Positions 1 to 8,512 of a stretch of DNA of 64,000 nt are shown here, in pieces. Under the pieces are notes generated by a model. That model was not told the DNA's origin. It ran no database searches and saw only the letters and a list, made by a program, of their open reading frames with translations. Position 1 is the first letter of the stretch, and every line of letters begins with the position of its first letter. Source of the stretch: Vicinamibacterales bacterium (lineage in GTDB: Bacteria > Acidobacteriota > Vicinamibacteria > Vicinamibacterales > UBA2999). The stretch lies in the NCBI GenBank assembly GCA_030680175.1, contig JAUXWO010000075.1, positions 29,249 to 93,248 of the forward strand, given 5' to 3'. A program made the position numbers and the translations under genes.

Positions 1-319
1 GGTCGCGCGCGCGCAGGTCGGCCACGAGCCGGTCGCCGACGATGTCCTTGCCGACGACGCCGATGAGATCCACCCGGGCGCCGAGCGCGCGGACGTTGTG
101 CGCCACGTTGGCGGCCCCGCCGAGGCGGTGCTGCTCGTGGTCGAACTCGATGACGGGCACGGGCGCCTCGGGCGAGATCCGGTGCACGTGGCCGAACAGG
201 AACTGGTCGAGCATCAGGTCGCCGACGATGACGACCTTCGTCGCGGGGAAGGCGGCGATGAGCCGGCGCGCATCATCGGGGGCCAGAGGCGGCAGCAGGC
301 GCGGGTCGCGCACGGTCAC
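1..319 (-). CDS. hldE: HldE/RfaE heptose-7-phosphate kinase domain, 3' partial
   Basis: This is the first 106 residues of the kinase half of HldE, which phosphorylates D-glycero-beta-D-manno-heptose 7-phosphate on the way to the ADP-heptose used for the LPS inner core. The fold is ribokinase/PfkB-like: GDLMLD at residues 33-38, SPEAPVPV at 49-56 and LGGAANVA at 66-73 are family signatures. The GTG start overlaps the stop of the upstream ligase gene (GTGA); a second in-frame GTG two codons on is possible. The gene runs off the window, so a C-terminal nucleotidyltransferase domain cannot be checked. The adjacent ligase and heptosyltransferase support an LPS role. Confidence 0.9.
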   Translation of the reverse strand, partial: MTVRDPRLLPPLAPDDARRLIAAFPATKVVIVGDLMLDQFLFGHVHRISPEAPVPVIEFDHEQHRLGGAANVAHNVRALGARVDLIGVVGKDIVGDRLVADLRARD

Positions 320-1491
320 GGCAGGCCTCCGTCGCGGTCGGCCGCGAAGGGCAGGGTGAGGAGCACGAGGAACAGCATCAGGAACTCCGAGTCGCCGAAG
401 TTGTACTCGAACTGGCCGGCCGTGATCATCGCCGCGATGGTGCCGAGGGCGGTGGCGGCGAGCGCCTTGTGGCGGGTGCGCCGCATGTGGACCCACGCGC
501 CGGCCGTGGCCGCGCCAAGGAACGCGCACCAGAGCAGCAGCGCCGGCAGGCCGCGCTCCGCCGCGATCTGCATCGGCACGTTGTGCAGATGAGGGTTGGT
601 GTCCTGCACGGCGGTCGCCACGCGGTACTCGGGATACACGGCCTGGATCATGTCCGGCCCGACCCCCGTGAGCGGGTAGTCGCGGACGATCGCCGCGCCG
701 GCCTGCAGCATCGCCACGCGGTCGCGGTTGGTCGGGTCGTTCAGGTCGAACATCGAGTAGACGCGGTCCGTGAGGTCGGCCGGCGCCAGCGCCACCATCG
801 CGGCGATCACGATCGGCAGCGCGCCGACGAGGCGGAAGTCCTTGAGCAGCAGGAGCACCGCCGCGCCGGCCGAGACGCCCACCCACGCGCTCCGCGTGAA
901 CGTCAGCACGAGCCCGACGAGGAGCGCCGGCATCACGACGAGCGCCCACGCGCGGTCGCGGCTGTCGTAGAGCAGGCGGGCGATCGCGGCGCAGATGACG
1001 AGCATCAGCGTGCCCGAGTACGTCATCCAGTGCGACAGCGTGCCCTGGGGCCGGCGGCCGAGGTGGTCGTAGTTGAGCACGCCGTACTGGACGATGCCGA
1101 CCAGGGCGCTCGCCGCCCCCACCGTCAGGATGACGCTGACGACGGTGCGGGCACGGGCGCCGCGCGCGAAGTCGTAGACGACGGGGACGATCAGGAAGAG
1201 GACGAGCTGCTTGCAATCCTCCACGCTGACGGCCGGGTCGCGCGAGAAGGTGGCGGCCAGCAGGGAGGCGGCCGCGTACGCCAGCAGCGGCCAGAAGAAG
1301 CGCGGCGTCTCGAACGGCCGTGGCTGCAGCAGGAACGAGGCGAACCAGCAGAGGAGCGCGGTGGCGAACAGGATCTGCGCGGCCGCGATCGACAGCTGGA
1401 CGGCCGCCACCATCCCGAGCAGGGCCAGCACGCCGGCCTGTTCGACCTGTTCGCGTCTCGTCGTGCCGATCGTCAGCGGGATGGTAGGCAT
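316..1491 (-). CDS. O-antigen ligase/polymerase family membrane protein
   Basis: This is a 391-residue polytopic membrane protein of the Wzy_C/WaaL family, whose members join O-antigen to lipid A-core or polymerise O units on the periplasmic face of the inner membrane. About ten hydrophobic stretches are visible. Between the later ones lies a large periplasmic-type loop (about residues 235-305) with GVGPD at 276-280 and HLHN at 301-304. An arginine at 200 (TRSAW) matches the charged residues typical of the family. The end overlaps the hldE start by four bases, and the heptosyltransferase gene lies 29 bases upstream, so the block is probably co-transcribed. Ligase and polymerase cannot be told apart from sequence alone. 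Confidence 0.82.
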   Translation of the reverse strand: MPTIPLTIGTTRREQVEQAGVLALLGMVAAVQLSIAAAQILFATALLCWFASFLLQPRPFETPRFFWPLLAYAAASLLAATFSRDPAVSVEDCKQLVLFLIVPVVYDFARGARARTVVSVILTVGAASALVGIVQYGVLNYDHLGRRPQGTLSHWMTYSGTLMLVICAAIARLLYDSRDRAWALVVMPALLVGLVLTFTRSAWVGVSAGAAVLLLLKDFRLVGALPIVIAAMVALAPADLTDRVYSMFDLNDPTNRDRVAMLQAGAAIVRDYPLTGVGPDMIQAVYPEYRVATAVQDTNPHLHNVPMQIAAERGLPALLLWCAFLGAATAGAWVHMRRTRHKALAATALGTIAAMITAGQFEYNFGDSEFLMLFLVLLTLPFAADRDGGLP

Positions 1492-1511
1492 GGGCGCTTT
1501 CGGCGATGCAC

Positions 1512-1560
1512 AGTCAGCGATCAGGGTTCGGTTCCCGGCGGTCGGCTCTCAGCGCTCAGC
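1512..1560. repeat. heptad array overlapping the heptosyltransferase 3' end
   Basis: There are seven consecutive 7-base units of the form NNNCRGC on the plus strand (read on the minus strand as GCYGANN), with only minor deviations. The minus-strand gene above it ends inside the array: its stop codon (1521-1523) and its last dozen codons are made of repeat units. This is the same family that precedes ilvE, rpsG, rpsJ, rpsS and rpsH. Confidence 0.75.
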
Positions 1561-2612
1561 GTGGCCCGCGCGGCGGCCTTCAGCACCGCCTCCGGTGTGA
1601 TGCGTGTCAGGCAGCGGAAGTCGCCCGGCACGCAGTGCCGCTGGTGGCACGGGCGGCAGGGCAGCGGACCCGCATCCACCGCCACCGCCGGCACCGCCGG
1701 GTCCCGCCACGGCATCGACCGATCGGGCAGCGTCGGGCCGAAGAGCGCCACGATCGGCGTGCGCGTGGCCGAGGCAATGTGCAGCGGTCCGCTGTCGCCG
1801 CCGATGTAGAGCGCCGCGCGGCCCACGAGCGCCCGCAGTTCCGACAAATCGAATTCGCCGCAGCGCACGATGGACGAGGCGTGCGCACCGGCGCGCCCTT
1901 CGGCGTCGCGCGCCACCTGGTCGGCGGCGTCGGCTTCCGAGGGGCCTGACGAGATGATAATGCGCCGGCGGCCATCTTCGGCGGCGAGTGTCGCCGCCAC
2001 CTCGGCGAACGATGCGCGCGGCCACCGGCGGAAGGGGTTGCTGGCGCTCACGTGCAGCACGACCAGCGGGGCGTACGGCGGGATGCCGGCCGCCGTCAGC
2101 CGCTGCGCGACCCGGCGCGCGGCGGCCGGGTCCTCGGGGATCTCGACGGGGTGCGCCGCCGGGTCCGCGGGCCCCACGCCGAGGGGGCCGAGCAGGTCCC
2201 ACTGGTTCAGCACCGAGTGGCGTGGCGGCACGAGCGACCGTGTCCACGGCAGCCGCGTGGTGTAGGCGAGCCGGCGCCCGGGCAGGGCGTAGCCGACGCG
2301 CAGCGGCGCCCCGGTCGCCCACGTCAGCCAGGCGCTGCGCGGCCCCCCGTGAAAGTCGACGACCGCATCGAAGCGCGCCGCGCGCAGGCGCCGGGCCAGC
2401 CACGCGTCATAGGCCACCCGCGCCAGCCCGCGGGGTCTGGCCGCGACGATGATCTCGTCGAGGTGCGGGTTGTGGCGGACGATCGGCTCGGCGGCCGCCT
2501 CGACCAGGTACGTCAGGCGCGCCTTGGGGTGGCGCTGGCGCAAGGCGGCGATGGCCGGCGTGGTGAACACCACGTCGCCGATCATCCGCAGCCGGATGAG
2601 GAGGATGTTCAG
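1521..2612 (-). CDS. glycosyltransferase family 9 (ADP-heptose:LPS heptosyltransferase type)
   Basis: This protein transfers heptose from ADP-heptose to the LPS core at the cytoplasmic face of the inner membrane. It has the GT9 layout: an N-terminal beta strand with RLRMIGDVV (residues 8-15), then the donor-site loop GGDSGPLHIA at 271-280 and a C-terminal cysteine cluster (C319, C322, C327, C334) common in this family. From the proposed CTG start it is 363 residues. CTG is proposed because it places NILLIRL exactly where family members begin and overlaps the upstream stop as CTGA. The only ATG/GTG choices are GTG at 2690 or 2681, deep inside the upstream gene. The last residues are encoded by a heptad repeat. 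Confidence 0.88.
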   Translation of the reverse strand: MNILLIRLRMIGDVVFTTPAIAALRQRHPKARLTYLVEAAAEPIVRHNPHLDEIIVAARPRGLARVAYDAWLARRLRAARFDAVVDFHGGPRSAWLTWATGAPLRVGYALPGRRLAYTTRLPWTRSLVPPRHSVLNQWDLLGPLGVGPADPAAHPVEIPEDPAAARRVAQRLTAAGIPPYAPLVVLHVSASNPFRRWPRASFAEVAATLAAEDGRRRIIISSGPSEADAADQVARDAEGRAGAHASSIVRCGEFDLSELRALVGRAALYIGGDSGPLHIASATRTPIVALFGPTLPDRSMPWRDPAVPAVAVDAGPLPCRPCHQRHCVPGDFRCLTRITPEAVLKAAARATLSAESRPPGTEP

Positions 2613-2779
2613 GGCTCGACCGTGGCTTCGTCGATCAGCATCACCGGGATGTCGTCCTTGATCGGGTAGACGCGGTGGCACTGGGCGCACTTCAGGGCCG
2701 TGCCGTCCTTGACGAGCGTGACGGGGGTCTTGCAGGCGGGGCAGGCGAGGATCTCGAGCAGTTCCGGGTCAACGGGCAT
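2609..2779 (-). CDS. Trm112-like/UPF0434 small zinc-ribbon protein
   Basis: This is a 56-residue protein of the Trm112p-like (UPF0434) family. These short proteins begin PELLEILACPxC and carry a zinc-ribbon-like cysteine pattern; here CPAC is near residue 13 and CAQC near 31. They are often encoded beside lipid A or LPS genes, as here. Their bacterial role is unclear; the eukaryotic relative is a methyltransferase-activating subunit. The ATG start is supported by GGAGG seven bases or so upstream. It is the first gene of the minus-strand LPS block, and its stop overlaps the proposed CTG start of the heptosyltransferase. Confidence 0.85.
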   Translation of the reverse strand: MPVDPELLEILACPACKTPVTLVKDGTALKCAQCHRVYPIKDDIPVMLIDEATVEP

Positions 2780-2831
2780 GGGGCCTCCGGGTGGCGGCTC
2801 GGGCGCCACCGCCGACGTGGGTGTGCCGTCA

Positions 2832-2837
2832 AATATA
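2832..2837 (-). promoter_or_regulatory. candidate extended -10 for the LPS block
   Basis: Read on the minus strand this is TGCTATATT, an extended -10 element about 52 bases upstream of the Trm112-like start. I see no good -35. It lies in the 121-base divergent gap shared with the TPR gene. Confidence 0.4.
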
Positions 2838-2900
2838 GCAGACCGCCATCGCCGCGACGGGAGGGCCTGTCCTTGGTGGCCCGGGAGGATATGTGAAAAG

Positions 2901-4895
2901 ATGCCGGTAATGCCGCACGCGCGCCTCGTGCTCCTGCTTGTGGGTCTGCTCGTTCCCGTCCCTGTCGTTCGCGCGCAGACGCCTGCGGCGCCCGCCACGC
3001 CGGCGGCGCGGCCGGCCGGCGGCCTCGAGGCCTACTACCAGTTCATGCTCGCCCGGCGCCTGGACGGCGAGGGCCATCACGCCGCCGCGCTGGCCGCGCT
3101 CGAACGTGCCCGCACGCTCGACCCCTCGTCGGCCGAGATCGTGGCCGAGATCGCCGCCCATCATGCGCGGCAGAATCGCGCGGCCGAGGCCGTGACCGCC
3201 GCCGAAGCGGCGCTCGTGATCGACCCGGCGAACGGCGAGGCCAACCGCGTCCTCGGCCTCGTCTACGCCGCCTATGCCGAAGGCGTCGTCCCGCCGCCGC
3301 CGGGCACACGGGAGGCCGACTGGTTGCCGCGCGCGATCGCGCGGCTGAAGGCGATCGAGGGCACGCCCGCGATGGCCACCGAACTCGGGCTGCAGCTCAC
3401 ACTCGGCCGGCTGTACGTGCGCGCGGGACAGGCCGACGAGGCCGTGGCCGTCCTCGACGCCGTCGCGTCGCAGGCGCCGTACCTGACCGAGCCGTTCCTG
3501 CTGCTGGCCGAGGCGCACACCGCGCGCAACCGGATCACCGAGGCGACGGAGGCGATGGGCGGCGCGGCCCGGGCGAACCCGCGCTACTACGCCACGCTGG
3601 GCGATCTGTTCGAGCAGCAGCGCCGCTGGCCGGAGGCGGCCGAGGCCTACCAGCGCGCGCTCGACGAATCGCGCGGCCAGAACCGTGACGTGCGCCTGCG
3701 CCTGGCGGCGGCGCTGCTGAACGTGCCGGAGGGCGCCGGCAGCGCGCGCGCCGAGGCGCTGCTCACCGAGCATCTGGCCGCCAACGGCAGCGACGGCCGC
3801 GCGCTCTACCTGCTCGCCCAGGCCTACCGCGTGCAGGGCAACACCCAGTCGGCCGAGGCCACCGCGCGCCGGCTGCTCGCGCTCGACCCGACCAACGTGT
3901 CGGCGCTCTACGTGCTGTCGCTCTCCCTCTTCGATCGGCACGACTACCAGGGCGTCGTCGACACGCTCGAGCCGTTTGCGGGCGACGCGGCGGCACGCAG
4001 CCAGGGCCGCGAGGGCGACGGAGCGCTGCTGCTCGCCCAGCTCGGCACGGCGCACCAGCGCCTCGGCGCGCACGACGCGGCGGTGATGGCCTTCCGGCGC
4101 GGGCGCGAGCTGCGTCCCGACATGGTCGACTACGCCAGCTACGTCGTGCAGGCGCTCATCGCCGCGGGCCGCGTCGACGAAGCCGAAACCGAGGCGGCAC
4201 GCGCGCTCGAGCAGTTCCCGCGGAGCCTGCGGCTGCGGCAGCTGCGCGCGCAGGCGCTCGTGCGCGGCGGGCGCGCCGACGACGGGCTCGCCATCATGGA
4301 GGATCTGGCGGCGAGCCGGCCGGGCGACCGTGATGCGCTCTTCGCGCTCGTCGATGCCTACACCGAGGCGAAGCGGTTCGACGCCGCCGTGGCGCGCCTC
4401 GATCAGGCGATCGCCGCCGCCCCGGACGTCATCGACTTCCACTTCAAGCTCGGCGCCGTGCAGGAGAGCGCGGGACGGGTCCCCGAAGCGGAGCGCGCGT
4501 TCCGCGCGGTGCTCACGCGCGATCCGCTGCACGCCCCGGCGCTCAACTATCTCGGCTACATGCTCGCCGACCGCGGCCTCCGGCTGCCCGAGGCGCTCGC
4601 CCTGATCGAACGCGCGCTCGTGGTCGATCCGGAGAATCCGTCGTACCTCGACAGCCTGGGGTGGACGCTCTTCAAGATGGGCCGCGTGCAGGAGGCCGAG
4701 GCGCCGCTGCGGAAGGCGGCGGCCGTCATGACGGACAGCTCCGTCGTGCAGGACCATCTGGGCGATCTACTCGCGCGCCGCCGGCAGTGGGCCGCGGCCG
4801 TCGAGGCCTGGGAACGCGCGCTGGCCGGTGACCGGGAGTCGGTGGACGTGGCGGCGATCGAGCGCAAGATCCGCGACGCCCGCCGCCGCCGATGA
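2901..4895 (+). CDS. secreted/periplasmic TPR-repeat protein
   Basis: This is a 664-residue protein that starts with a cleavable signal peptide (hydrophobic LVLLLVGLLVPVPVV, then RAQ) and then consists almost entirely of tetratricopeptide repeats. Tandem A-x3-A/Y-x-A helix pairs are seen from about residue 40 to the end. The C-terminal stretch with LNYLGYMLADRG and YLDSLGWTLFKMGR is a common signature of outer-membrane-associated TPR proteins encoded next to lolB-like and ispE genes. GGGAGGAT lies about 11 bases upstream of the ATG; a second ATG three codons on is equally possible. The stop overlaps the next start (ATGA). A role as an assembly scaffold for the adjacent lipoprotein is inference. 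Confidence 0.8.
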   Translation: MPVMPHARLVLLLVGLLVPVPVVRAQTPAAPATPAARPAGGLEAYYQFMLARRLDGEGHHAAALAALERARTLDPSSAEIVAEIAAHHARQNRAAEAVTAAEAALVIDPANGEANRVLGLVYAAYAEGVVPPPPGTREADWLPRAIARLKAIEGTPAMATELGLQLTLGRLYVRAGQADEAVAVLDAVASQAPYLTEPFLLLAEAHTARNRITEATEAMGGAARANPRYYATLGDLFEQQRRWPEAAEAYQRALDESRGQNRDVRLRLAAALLNVPEGAGSARAEALLTEHLAANGSDGRALYLLAQAYRVQGNTQSAEATARRLLALDPTNVSALYVLSLSLFDRHDYQGVVDTLEPFAGDAAARSQGREGDGALLLAQLGTAHQRLGAHDAAVMAFRRGRELRPDMVDYASYVVQALIAAGRVDEAETEAARALEQFPRSLRLRQLRAQALVRGGRADDGLAIMEDLAASRPGDRDALFALVDAYTEAKRFDAAVARLDQAIAAAPDVIDFHFKLGAVQESAGRVPEAERAFRAVLTRDPLHAPALNYLGYMLADRGLRLPEALALIERALVVDPENPSYLDSLGWTLFKMGRVQEAEAPLRKAAAVMTDSSVVQDHLGDLLARRRQWAAAVEAWERALAGDRESVDVAAIERKIRDARRRR

Positions 4896-5683
4896 CGACA
4901 CGCCGCTTCCGGGCGTGCGCGCTGGCCGCCATCGTGTCCCTGGCGGCCGGGTGCGCCGCGCGGGCGCCGGCGCGTCCCGGGGCCAGTACCACGAGCGATC
5001 CGTCGGCGGTGGCGCGGTTCGCCGAGGCGACGCCCTGGTGTCCGGGACTCCGGACGCTGACAGGCGAACTGCGGCTGGCCGGCCGGGTCGGCGGCGAGCG
5101 TGTGCGCGCGCGGCTCATCGCCGGGTTCGCGGCGCCGGCCTCCCTCCGCCTCGAGGCGGTCGCGCCCTTTGGTCCGCCGGGCTTCATCCTCGCGGGGCGC
5201 GCGGACCGTGCCACGCTGATCTTCCCGCGCGAGCGGCAGGTGCTCGACGATGCCGCGGTGCCGGACGTGCTCGAGGCGCTGGCCGGCCTGACGCTCGGGG
5301 CCGCGGATCTGCGCCGCGTCGTCTCGGGCTGCGTGGGTGACGAGGCCGCGACGGACGGCCAGAATCACGGGGGCGGCTGGACGAGCGTGGCCGTCGGCGA
5401 TCGACGCGCGTACCTGCGATCGCGCGACGGGCGCGTGGTGATCGTCGCGGCCGACTACGCCGGGTGGCAGCTCGATTACAGCGCGCACGCCGGCGGCATC
5501 CCGCGCACGGTGCGCGTGCGCCGCGTGGCGACGGGCGTCGATCTGACCGCCGAGATTGCCTCGCTCGAAATGAACGTGGACGTGCCCGACGCGGCCTTCG
5601 ACATCGACGTGCCGGCGAGCGCCGTGTCCATCACCCTGGATGACCTCCGCGCCGCGAGCCCCCTCCATGCCCGTGACCCCTGA
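4892..5683 (+). CDS. LolB/DUF4292-like lipoprotein
   Basis: This 263-residue protein has a lipoprotein signal: a hydrophobic core followed by the lipobox LAAGC. The mature part contains GELRLAGRVGGERVRARL and later two-stranded segments (FGPPGFILAG, RAYLRSRDGRVVIV) that resemble the half-barrel of LolB and its DUF4292 relatives, which bind lipoprotein acyl chains at the outer membrane. It overlaps the TPR gene by four bases and its 3' end overlaps the possible early start of ispE, so the three form one transcription unit. Sequence similarity is low in this family, so the LolB-like call is tentative; outer-membrane lipoprotein is secure. Confidence 0.65.
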   Translation: MTTRRFRACALAAIVSLAAGCAARAPARPGASTTSDPSAVARFAEATPWCPGLRTLTGELRLAGRVGGERVRARLIAGFAAPASLRLEAVAPFGPPGFILAGRADRATLIFPRERQVLDDAAVPDVLEALAGLTLGAADLRRVVSGCVGDEAATDGQNHGGGWTSVAVGDRRAYLRSRDGRVVIVAADYAGWQLDYSAHAGGIPRTVRVRRVATGVDLTAEIASLEMNVDVPDAAFDIDVPASAVSITLDDLRAASPLHARDP

Positions 5684-6596
5684 CACCCTGACGATCGCCG
5701 CGTGCGCGAAGATCAACCTGGACCTCCGGATCCTCGGCGTCCGCGCCGACGGGTTCCACGACCTGCGCACCGTGTTCCAGACGCTCGCGCTGCACGACGT
5801 CGTGACGATCACGCGGCGGCGGGGCGCGTTCACGATCACGTGCTCGGACCCGGAGATCCCGGTCGATCGCCGCAACCTCGTGTGGCGCGCGGCATCCCTC
5901 CTGTGGCGGCTGGCGCGACGGCCGGGCGCGGCGCCGAAGGATGTCGCCATCCATCTCGAGAAGCGGATTCCGGCGCAGGCCGGGCTCGGCGGCGGCAGTG
6001 CCGACGCCGCCGCCACGCTGATCGGTCTGGCCTCGCTCTGGGCGCTGGATGTCGATGTCGTCACGCTGAGCCGGCTGGCCGCGCGGCTGGGGGCGGACGT
6101 GCCGTTCTTCCTCGTGGGCGGCACGGCGCTCGGGCTGGGGCGCGGCGACGACATCTATCCGCTCGTGGATCTGCCGCGGTCCCACGTCGTCGTGGCCCGC
6201 CCGGGGTTCGGGGTGTCGACCGTGGAGGCGTACGGCTGGTACGACGCCGACGCCCGGCCCCGGCGCGAACCGCCGGTCCGGCCGGTCCCCGCGCACTGGC
6301 CTGCCTGGACGCGCGGGCTCCGCAACGACCTCGAACCGCCCGTCGTCCGGCGCCACCCGACCGTCGGCCGGATCAAGACGGTCCTGCTCGACGGCGGGGC
6401 GGCGGTCGCCGCCATGTCCGGCAGCGGGTCGGCGGTGTTTGGGGTGTTTTCGGCCCGTCCGGACGCCGATCGGGCGGCCCGTGCGGTGGCGGATCGTGGC
6501 TGGGCGGCCGTCACCACCCGCACGTTGACCCGCGCCGACTACCAGCGCCTGCTGGCCCGTCAGCTTGCCGGACCCCGGACCACTCGTATAGACTAA
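5667..6596 (+). CDS. ispE: 4-diphosphocytidyl-2-C-methyl-D-erythritol kinase
   Basis: IspE phosphorylates CDP-methylerythritol in the MEP isoprenoid pathway and is a GHMP-family kinase. Visible signatures are AKINLDLRILG with the catalytic-site lysine at residue 15, the glycine-rich ATP loop AGLGGGSADAAA at 105-116 and GADVPFF with the catalytic aspartate at 144. An earlier in-frame ATG at 5640 would add nine residues but lies inside the lipoprotein gene; family alignment favours 5667 (309 residues). The other MEP enzymes IspD and IspF are fused in one gene at about 19.3 kb. Confidence 0.95.
   Translation: MPVTPDTLTIAACAKINLDLRILGVRADGFHDLRTVFQTLALHDVVTITRRRGAFTITCSDPEIPVDRRNLVWRAASLLWRLARRPGAAPKDVAIHLEKRIPAQAGLGGGSADAAATLIGLASLWALDVDVVTLSRLAARLGADVPFFLVGGTALGLGRGDDIYPLVDLPRSHVVVARPGFGVSTVEAYGWYDADARPRREPPVRPVPAHWPAWTRGLRNDLEPPVVRRHPTVGRIKTVLLDGGAAVAAMSGSGSAVFGVFSARPDADRAARAVADRGWAAVTTRTLTRADYQRLLARQLAGPRTTRID
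6565..6592 (+). promoter_or_regulatory. sigma70-like promoter for tRNA-Gln and prs
   Basis: TTGCCG and TATAGA are separated by 16 bases, inside the last codons of ispE. The predicted start is about 60 bases before the tRNA. Confidence 0.5.
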
Positions 6597-6657
6597 GGGT
6601 TTGCACCGAGTCGGTTGGGGCCCACCTGCCGTGGGGACAGGCCCGGTGTGCCCGTGG

Positions 6658-6732
6658 TGGGGCGTGGCCAAGCGGTAAGGCGCGGGGCTTTGGACCCCGT
6701 ATTCGAAGGTTCGAATCCTTCCGCCCCAACCA
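6658..6732 (+). tRNA. tRNA-Gln (anticodon TTG)
   Basis: The 7-bp acceptor stem TGGGGCG pairs with CGCCCCA, the anticodon loop is CTTTGGA, the T-loop is TTCGAAT and the 3' CCA is encoded. It lies between ispE and prs. Confidence 0.95.
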
Positions 6733-6802
6733 ACTCTTTCGCCGGCCGCGCGCGCGGGGCCGGACAACGCTTCGAACTGGACGAGGACAGGCCGCCTACA
6801 CG

Positions 6803-7756
6803 ATGCGACCGACGGGCTTTGGGGATCTGAAGATATTCGCCGGCAGCGCGCACCCGCAGCTCTCGCGAGAGATCGCGGAGTTTCTGGGCGTGCCGCTCGG
6901 GCAGGCGCGTCTGCGGCGCTTCCCTGATACGGAAGTGTCGTTCCAGATCGACGAGAACATCCGCGGCACGGACGTGTTCATCGTGCAGCCGACGTCGGCC
7001 CCGGTCGATCAGCACCTGATGGAGCTGATGATCATGACCGATGCGTTCCGCCGGTCGTCGGCGGCGCGCATCACGGCGGTGCTGCCGTATTACGGCTACG
7101 CCCGGCAGGACCGCAAGGACAAGCCGCGCGTGCCGATTTCGGCCAAGCTCGTGGCGAACGTGCTGAGCGCGTCGGGCGCGAACCGCGTGCTCACGATGGA
7201 CCTGCACAAGGCGCAGATCCAGGGGTTCTTCGACATCCCGGTGGACCATCTGTTCGCGGCCCCGGTGATCATCGACTACCTGGCGCGCCAGGACTTCGGG
7301 GCGCTGACGATCGTGGCGCCGGATGCCGGCGGCGCGGAGCGCGCGCGCGCCTATGCCAAGCGGCTCGGCGCCGAGCTGGCGGTGATCGACAAGCGCCGGT
7401 CCGACGATGGCACGGCGGAGGTGATGAACGTGATCGGCGACATCGAGGGCCGCACGTGCGTCATCGCCGACGACATCATCGACACGGCGGGTACGATTCA
7501 GAAGGCCGCGCAGGCGCTCCGGAACGAGGGCGCGACGCGCGTGCTCGCGTGCGCGGTGCACGGCGTCCTGTCGGGCCCGGCGCTCGAGCGCATCGAGCAG
7601 GCGCCGCTCGACAAGCTGATCGTCACCAACACGATCCCGCTGGCCGCGGATCGGGCGCCGGTCGGCAAGATTCACGTGCTGTCGGTGGCGCGGCTGCTCG
7701 GGCAGGCGATTCGCAGCATTCACGAGGAAACGTCGGTTTCGTCATTGTTCGTCTAA
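6803..7756 (+). CDS. prs: ribose-phosphate pyrophosphokinase
   Basis: Prs makes PRPP from ribose 5-phosphate and ATP for nucleotide, histidine and tryptophan synthesis. The 317-residue protein shows the catalytic flexible loop YYGYARQDRKDKPRVPIS (residues 96-113), LHKAQIQGFF with the metal-site histidine at 135, and the PRPP-binding loop IADDIIDTAGTI at 221-232. The ATG at 6803 places the N-terminus at LKIFAGSAHPQL, as in other bacteria; the frame is open far upstream through ispE but nothing there is family-like. It lies between tRNA-Gln and rplY, a common arrangement (prs-rplY-pth). Confidence 0.97.
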   Translation: MRPTGFGDLKIFAGSAHPQLSREIAEFLGVPLGQARLRRFPDTEVSFQIDENIRGTDVFIVQPTSAPVDQHLMELMIMTDAFRRSSAARITAVLPYYGYARQDRKDKPRVPISAKLVANVLSASGANRVLTMDLHKAQIQGFFDIPVDHLFAAPVIIDYLARQDFGALTIVAPDAGGAERARAYAKRLGAELAVIDKRRSDDGTAEVMNVIGDIEGRTCVIADDIIDTAGTIQKAAQALRNEGATRVLACAVHGVLSGPALERIEQAPLDKLIVTNTIPLAADRAPVGKIHVLSVARLLGQAIRSIHEETSVSSLFV

Positions 7757-7771
7757 GGCAGGGAAAGAGTC

Positions 7772-8488
7772 ATGGAAGCGACACTCGCGGCGGTCAAGCG
7801 GAGCACCACCGGCAAGAATGAGGCGCGGCGCCTGCGCGCGGCAGGGCAGCTGCCCGCGGTCGTCTACGGCGCGCAGAAGGCCGGCGATGCCGTCGAGCCC
7901 CAGCCGGTGGCGGTCGACCCGAAGGCGCTGATGAAGATCATGCGCTCGGAGTCGGGCATCAACACCCTCATCACGCTGTCGGTGGACGGCGGCGGCAGCC
8001 AGACGGTCCTCGTGAAGGACTACCTGGTGGATCCGGTCACGAGCCACCTGCTGCACGCCGACTTCTATCGCATCAACATGGATCGCCGGCTCACCGTGAC
8101 CGTGCCGGTCCTGCTGAAGGGCGAGGCCAAGGGCGTCAAGGTGCAGGGCGGCATCGTCGAGTTCCTGCACCGCGATGTGAAGGTCGAAGTGCTCCCGTCC
8201 GAGATTCCGGACCACATCGAGATCGACATCAGCGACCTCGCCCTCGGCCAGTCGGTGCACATGCGCGACGTGGCGGTGGACGTGAAGTGGGTGCCGGTCG
8301 ATGGCCCCGATCTGATGATCGTCCACATCGTCGCGCCGAAGGTGGCCGAGGCCGCGGCGGCCGAGGCGGGCCCGGCGGCGGCGGCCGAACCCGAGGTGGC
8401 CAAGAAGGGCAAGACGCCCGACGCCAAGGCCGCCGACGCCAAGGACGCCAAGAAGGACGTCAAGAAGGACAGCAAGGACAAGAAGTAG
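7772..8488 (+). CDS. rplY: large ribosomal subunit protein bL25 (CTC form)
   Basis: bL25 binds 5S rRNA in the large subunit. At 238 residues this is the long general-stress (CTC) form, with an N-terminal 5S-binding domain (about 1-95) followed by the TL5-like C-terminal beta domain. The last 40 residues are low complexity: an alanine/glutamate-rich linker and then repeated lysine/aspartate steps ending KKDSKDKK, longer and more charged than usual. GGGAAAGAG lies just upstream of the ATG. It is 15 bases from prs and 24 from pth, so the three are probably co-transcribed. Confidence 0.95.
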   Translation: MEATLAAVKRSTTGKNEARRLRAAGQLPAVVYGAQKAGDAVEPQPVAVDPKALMKIMRSESGINTLITLSVDGGGSQTVLVKDYLVDPVTSHLLHADFYRINMDRRLTVTVPVLLKGEAKGVKVQGGIVEFLHRDVKVEVLPSEIPDHIEIDISDLALGQSVHMRDVAVDVKWVPVDGPDLMIVHIVAPKVAEAAAAEAGPAAAAEPEVAKKGKTPDAKAADAKDAKKDVKKDSKDKK

Positions 8489-8512
8489 TCCGCGGGTCCC
8501 GATCGCCACGCA

